Assembly: GCA_022376465.1 (NCBI GenBank) | Contig: JACDTU010000003.1 | Location: 930,001 to 994,000 of the forward strand | Source of the DNA: Cubamyces lactineus | Taxonomy: Eukaryota > Basidiomycota > Agaricomycetes > Polyporales > Polyporaceae | Direction: 5' to 3' | Length of the DNA stretch: 64,000 bases | Shown here: positions 58,916 to 64,000 of the stretch, one piece after another | Layout of the letters: every line of letters starts with the position of its first letter | Position numbering within the stretch: the stretch's first letter is position 1 | Program-made: the position numbers and the translations under genes | The notes under the pieces: model-generated | The model's input: only the letters and a program-made list of their open reading frames with translations | Database searches by the model: none | What the model was told of the DNA's origin: nothing

Positions 58916-60401
58916 ACGCCTCGTTCAACTACACAGCAAGCGCTACCCGTTCGCGTGTCTCGACCCATGCAAGCCTGTCTGCACTCAAGCGATACCGCGC
59001 AAGGTACATACCTACTATATCTTGTATATTCTGTATCATTATGCTCTCCCCACCATCTCCGCTCCTTCCGCCTCCTTACCATCCCGCTCAATCATGTTCC
59101 CCATTACATTTCTTTGCACGCCGATCCGTCGCAATTCTTCTGAGCTTCGTTCATCCGGTATTGTCGCATTTATGCTGGGACTTCGATTGCAGGATGGATG
59201 TATTTCGATGCACATCGCTACTTTGTATATAGATACGCCTATGGCAACTGCTCACATGGATATGGCTCGCATGGATATGCATTGGCCTGAGATGATGGTC
59301 TGGCGATATGCCCGACTGAACGACTCACACGGTGCCAGCGGCGTGTCCATGGGACGCCTAGTTCAAACACCCGGACTTTGGCGTCATAAGTACAGCATTA
59401 TAGTACCGCCAATGATCCAGTGGCAATATCACGGCAGTATCAAGATGTGGCTTGCGGAGCTGAGGCTCGTTACCACACTGACGGTGCTCCTACATGTTCA
59501 ACGATCGTTCGAATCCACGTAAATATTCACACCCAGAGATACTGAAAGGCTTGGGCAGGTTAGAGAGCTGTCAGGTTGCGCTCATACTCAGATGAATGTT
59601 GTCTCCAGTAGTGACTGCACATACTACACAACGGTGACTCGGAAGATGCGGCAACGCGCTGGTAGGACGGACGGATGCTCATGTCAATTCGATCACGAGC
59701 TGCGCACAACGTAGTAAGTCCTGAAGGGTACCGGTATGCGAAAGTCAAGTGTGGCAGTGGCGCTGGAGCACTGTTGTAGCCAGTGAAGTTCTTGAAGTGT
59801 CTTGGTATAATAGCGCTAACTTAGTTGCCGGTAGTACATATAGAGTCTACAGAAGGTTGCAGATCAGCCATATGCAGCCATTTTCCAAAGTTAGACTCGT
59901 CTGCATGTGCATTGTGCGATGCTCATGATCATCCCACGAGGGTCGTGCCACATCGTTCTCAGGCCAATACGCAGTGGCAGTAAAGACGTTGATGAGAGAA
60001 CCATGACACAGCGGCAGCGGGCGGCGATGGTATGACAGATGTGATGGTCCGTGTCTTCTCGACTGGCCAGTGTCTATATATTCAGTACTACGTCGTAAGC
60101 GTGCAAGTCCCCGGAGAGATATAACCACAGAAAATACACACGAAAAGCAGAGAGGGTATGACGATGTCCGGTGCGAGTACACAAGCAATAGATATTCGCA
60201 GTCCCGGCATAGGAAGCACGTGTGGATGGCATGCGCATGTGGACCGAGAAGTAGGACAGTATCACACGAAGCACACGAAGAGATGGTGAGAAGCCTAGTC
60301 TGAGGGGGGTTGCAATCTTCGGGGACAGGTCCACCATCCGGTCAGAATCAAGGTCCGAGCCCCTGGCTCCAGAAGTCCTGCGGTCCTGATTGCAATTGCG
60401 C
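58916..60401. other. Intergenic region, 1.5 kb
   Basis: Lies between the 3' end of the coiled-coil gene and the 3' end of the first Opy2 gene. Open frames here are short and compositionally unlike their neighbours. No repeat or RNA gene recognised. Confidence 0.5.
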
Positions 60402-61347
60402 TCACCGCTGCGAAATCGGCGTCGGGGGAAGCGAAGGCACATTGGTGCTGTCGAAGCCGAGTGGATACTTGCTCAGGTCGCTCGTGAGAGCGAGCGTGTC
60501 CAAGCTCGCCCGCTTCCGCATGCTAGAGCTGTCGCTGCTCGTGGTGTACGCCGAGGGCGGCGCCTTCGTCGAGATGCTGTCAGCCGCCTTGGGAGGGGTC
60601 TTCCGGGTGGGTACAGGTAGCGGGCGAGGCACCACGCTGCTCGTGGACGAGTTCTGCGATATGGACGCAGTTGTCCTATGGCTCGGGGGTTTCCCAGGCA
60701 GTGGTGCTGTGGTCGCCGTTGAGCGCAAAGACGGCGCCGATGCTGCAGCTCGAGCACGGTAAACGGTATCTTGCGCAGACCTACGGGGCTCGTCGTATAC
60801 GGCGATAGGGAAGGATTGGTGGACAGGAGGGGGTGTTGGAGGCTTCTCGACGTACTGTACCGCATAAATGGGCGCCTGGAATGTTAAGTTGTTGGCGCGG
60901 GTTAACAGGTCCAACCCTGGCTTGGGTATCTCTTCAGCGGAGGCGATGCTGTGCTGCTGCACTCGGAGCCGGCGGGCACGTAACCAGTAGAACACGCTCG
61001 CCACGGCTATGAGCGCGAGGATGGGCACGACGACGGCAGCAACCACAGTGCCCTTGCTCACGCTGCCTTTCCCCGAATTCGACGATGCGCTAGTCGGGGC
61101 CGCGTTGTCGTTATCGATACATTGGGCTGAAGCACAAGTATCGCAATCGCTGCAACGATACGGGATGAGATGGTGCTTTGGTTGTACGGCAGGCTCATGG
61201 TGCATACCGGCTAATTATAATGCAACGCTGGTTCCATGCACAGTCGCAGTTAGGCTCGGTATCGCTGCAGAGGACGCAACTGCCGGAGCCCACGGTCGCG
61301 TCGCTTGTCTGGCGGGGGAGGAGGGGGGCTGCACTAGAGCCCGGCAT
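60402..61347 (-). CDS. Opy2-type membrane anchor protein, first copy
   Basis: Opy2 is a single-pass membrane protein that recruits Ste50 to the plasma membrane for HOG/MAPK signalling. Two exons (61347-61208, 61149-60402) give 295 residues. The N-terminus MPGSSAAPLLPRQTSDATVG is followed by the Cys-rich Opy2 domain (SCVLCSDTEPNCDCAWNQRC, then IIISRDCDTCASAQC, split by the intron). A transmembrane helix (TVVAAVVVPILALIAVASVF, about residues 80-100) precedes YWLRARRLR. The cytoplasmic part (about 190 residues) is Ser/Pro/Thr-rich and ends with RKRASLDTLALTSDLSKYPL near the C-terminus. That last motif recurs almost unchanged in the neighbouring gene at 62676-64000, so the two are probably tandem paralogues. 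No clear signal peptide is visible before the Cys-rich domain. Confidence 0.82.
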
Positions 61348-62675
61348 GGGTAGCGCAGTCACTGAGAGTAAGGAGCGTGAGGGTTGGAGGGGACGACGCG
61401 GACGGCGAGGACCCGGGGGCAAAGACTTGAATGGCTGCGCCGTGCGATGGACAGCGAGATGGGAACATCGCCCGAAGAGAAGACGCGAGTGTTGGAACGA
61501 TGGACCGATGGCAGTGGTTGCACGCTCCCAACTTTGTGTTCAACTCGGACCAGTCCGCGTCCACATGCATGCTGCTGCAGACCGTGTTCCTGATAGCATC
61601 GAACCAGCCGTGATGCACCACGTCAGGCCTTCAGCATTCCAGCAAGGGTCGCCGACTTGCTTGAGAGCAAACAGGCTGCGAATGGCATCGTAGCTGGCGG
61701 TGTTTGACTTTGATGATGGATGCTTCGGAGCGCCACCCGTGTATACGCAGCAACAATTCTGATATAGAGGAACGTAATCCCGGACGTTGCCCATGATGTA
61801 CATGCATCCCCTGCCACAGCAGCTTCTGCAGAATCTGCACTGCGTCCGATTTGATATTCGAGCCCACATTAGCGCAGGCTGCAGCGAGAGCGGGTGAAGA
61901 TAGGATTGTCCATTTTCGCTATCGCCGCACGTACGACCGACCTACTAGTCCCGGTATATCGACACACTGACACACACAAACACAGATGAGCAGAAAATCC
62001 GGAGAAGCTCTGCAAGCGCAAGGCATAAATAATGACAACACCAACCCAGAACACCACGCAACGGATACCGCGCGGGCCCACGGCGGCGACTCGCTGCCAC
62101 AACGCACTGCGGCGCTGTACGCCGCCACCACGACTACTGGAACACACCGGGGGGACGGACACAAGGGGGAAAAGTGGACGGCGCCGCCGAACGTAATGAA
62201 CGTGAAGGGGCTCGGCGGGGCAAAGCGAAGGCGGACGGTAGCTAAGCACGCATATACGTGGGGGATAGGTAGGTCGTAGAGAGGTAGAGGTAGGTAACGG
62301 ATTTGAGGGGAGCAAGAGAAGAGGGGGATAGAGAGCTGCTGCTACCGTGAGCGAAGCGAATATAAGAGGAAAATATAAGATAGATAAGTCAACCGGGTCT
62401 AGTACTTTGGGCGCGGTGAGAGAAAAAGAGGGAGACGTACAGAGGACGGGCATATGGGATATTCGGGCAGGAGGGAGCGACAGCCACTATTGTAGGCAAG
62501 AGTCTCGCCCGGGTCAACCAGGCTGCAGAGTCAGACTAGGCCAAGGGCGATCGAAGAGTCGAGAGGCGGGAGGGAGAAGCGTAGGGGGGTTATAGTCTTC
62601 CAATACACGACCATCATCCAGACAGCAAGCATAATCGTACACCAGGCTCAGAGTTGACGCAGGCGGGCAAGCAGC
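61348..62675. other. Region between the two Opy2-type genes
   Basis: 1.3 kb, presumably the promoter of the first copy and the 3' UTR of the second. A Cys-rich open frame (61869-61540, minus) has no support from splicing or neighbours. The part around 62280-62600 is purine-rich on the plus strand. Confidence 0.5.
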
Positions 62676-64000
62676 TCACCGCCGCGGTACCTGAGGCACC
62701 GGCGGTGCGTTCGCCTTGTCGAATCCGAGAGGGTAGGACGACAGGTCGCTCGTGAGGGCGAGCGTGTCCAAGCTGGCCCTCTTGCGCATGCTTGAGCCGT
62801 CACTGCCCGCGTAGGATGAGGGAGGTGCAGTTGACGCTGCACTCTCCGCCGTGGCGGCACCCGAGTCGATCTGGAAGGGGAACGAGCCAAGCCCGTTGCT
62901 GACTGTCGAGCTCTGCGAAGCGACGCTCATAGCGAGCACCTTGCGGTTCGGAGGCACAAGCATCGACGACGCTGAAGCCGATGCACGGGCGCGGTTGACA
63001 TTCTCCTGTGCAGACACATGGTGTTCGTCCTGAGTACTGGCAAAGGTCTGCTGCGCCAGGGGAGAGCGCGGAGGCGTGCGGATGGGCCGATTAGAGATCG
63101 GAGAGGGAGGTACGAACGGGAAGCTCTCGAGGATCGAATCTGCGCGGGTGGACGTGGTCAGGACGGAGGACATCGACATCCGGTTTTTGCCTGACTCCGC
63201 ATTGAGCTCTTGCAGCGCACGAGCTTGCTGCTGTTCAAGAGCACCGGCAGAACCGCTGCCTCCGGTCGCGATCGCGGCGCTGTGATGAACGACAGGAGAG
63301 ACCAACTTCGCGTTCGTCATGCGGTACGGAGAACGAGGGGTGCTGAGGGCAGCGCTGATTGGCGTCGTTGGCATGGGCTGAAGTTGATCGAAACCGAGGT
63401 GAACGCGCTTGGCACTGCTAATGTCGGCAACGATAGCGGACGCCTGTGTGTACACACTCGCAGGACGACTGTCGCTACCCGAATGTCCGTACAAGTGACC
63501 GGGATCTTCCTGTAGCCAATCAGCGTTAGAGTCCGCACGGGGTGTGTCTTGCCGGTTGTACGAGGACCGCGAGGGCTCAGGAGTACCGAACGTAGTAGTA
63601 GAGGGAGTGGGAGAAGTCCTCGAGTACGGTGAGTTGCTGTCCGAGAAGGGGTTAGTTGGCACAGTGACTTCTTGTTCCTCTTCGGCCTCCTGCATGACAT
63701 CCGCGGGACCGAAGCTAGATGCAGCTAGAGGTGAACGCGCCTGCCTCGAAGTCGTAGACGAGCGACTGAGACTATCACTCGGAGGTGCCCTGAGAACCTC
63801 GGCCTTGGCCACACCAACGACTTGCTTGACGGTACCGCGGGTGGGAGTTACGATCACGGATGTCTCCAAGAAGTCGCTAGAGAAGCTGCCAGTAGTCATG
63901 AACGAACTGCGATTGTTGGCCATGTTGTCGTTCACTCCTGTGCGCATAGACTGAGCGGATGGGGCTCCCCGCGCGTTGAACGAGTCGTTCGAGACGTTGA
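62676..64000 (-). CDS. Opy2-like protein, second copy, C-terminal part (5' end outside window)
   Basis: Open from the window edge to TGA at 62676-62678, about 440 residues without an intron. It starts within NVSNDSFNARGAPSAQS upstream of an internal ATG (63947), so the N-terminal Cys-rich and membrane parts, if present, lie beyond 64000. The visible part is a disordered cytoplasmic-type tail: Ser/Thr/Pro-rich, with STRADSILESFPFVPPSPI and VHLGFDQLQPMPTTPISAAL. Near the end MRKRASLDTLALTSDLSSYP then LGFDKANAPP match the first copy almost residue for residue, including the DNA of that stretch. Assignment to Opy2 rests on this shared tail and on position. Confidence 0.7.
   Translation of the reverse strand, partial: NVSNDSFNARGAPSAQSMRTGVNDNMANNRSSFMTTGSFSSDFLETSVIVTPTRGTVKQVVGVAKAEVLRAPPSDSLSRSSTTSRQARSPLAASSFGPADVMQEAEEEQEVTVPTNPFSDSNSPYSRTSPTPSTTTFGTPEPSRSSYNRQDTPRADSNADWLQEDPGHLYGHSGSDSRPASVYTQASAIVADISSAKRVHLGFDQLQPMPTTPISAALSTPRSPYRMTNAKLVSPVVHHSAAIATGGSGSAGALEQQQARALQELNAESGKNRMSMSSVLTTSTRADSILESFPFVPPSPISNRPIRTPPRSPLAQQTFASTQDEHHVSAQENVNRARASASASSMLVPPNRKVLAMSVASQSSTVSNGLGSFPFQIDSGAATAESAASTAPPSSYAGSDGSSMRKRASLDTLALTSDLSSYPLGFDKANAPPVPQVPRR

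Noticed and set aside
61540..61869. Cys-rich minus-strand frame upstream of the first Opy2 gene
   Set aside because: Considered as an upstream exon, but the Opy2 gene already has a suitable ATG and domain at 61347; no signal peptide or in-frame splice supports the link.
1..64000. CRISPR arrays, rRNA genes, tRNA genes, bacterial-type operons
   Set aside because: None seen. The window is eukaryotic nuclear DNA; short tRNA genes with introns could be missed by eye, and a tRNAscan-SE run would settle it.

Overview
The window is a nuclear contig from a filamentous fungus, most likely an Agaricomycete (mushroom-forming basidiomycete). Genes are dense, lie on both strands and are cut by many 50-60 bp GT-AG introns. 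Recognisable proteins include a class II DAHP synthase, Whi3/Scw1, PP4R3, Trm10, RNA polymerase I RPA2, a Nup98-type nucleoporin and Opy2, plus a HET-domain protein and a Tad-like LINE. Product calls rest on motifs read by eye; no database search was run. Exon junctions quoted were checked by reading frame.

Layout. 1-1941: class II DAHP synthase, truncated by the window start. 2245-9331: a transposon cluster made of a complete 6.0 kb LINE with a 15 bp target-site duplication, lodged in an older small inverted-repeat element, followed by a second small inverted-repeat element just upstream of a short membrane-protein gene (9377-9763). 11202-24595: single-copy genes (Whi3-like RNA-binding protein, PP4R3, EVE-domain protein, acyl-protein thioesterase, HET-domain protein), often in divergent pairs. 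24246-32226: a tandem segmental duplication with a period of about 4.0 kb that gave two complete Atg22-like transporter genes; its junction carries remnants of the two flanking loci. 32319-44556: Trm10, an NDUFAF5-like methyltransferase, a long C2H2 zinc-finger protein and an unrecognised Ser/Pro-rich protein. 44984-46648: a young DNA element with 385 bp terminal inverted repeats, a 9 bp target duplication and an unknown reading frame inside. 47062-58915: RPA2 and a Nup98-like gene sharing a 268 bp divergent promoter, then a coiled-coil/Pro-rich protein. 60402-64000: two neighbouring Opy2-type membrane-anchor genes with a nearly identical C-terminal motif.

How the genes relate. Most are unlinked housekeeping functions: shikimate pathway, rRNA transcription, nuclear pore, tRNA methylation, complex I assembly, PP4 regulation, depalmitoylation. 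The non-routine content is the nested transposons, the 385 bp-TIR element with its unknown ORF, the Atg22 duplication with a chimeric junction, the Opy2 pair, and a Nup98 gene whose stop codon falls exactly at the expected autocleavage position.
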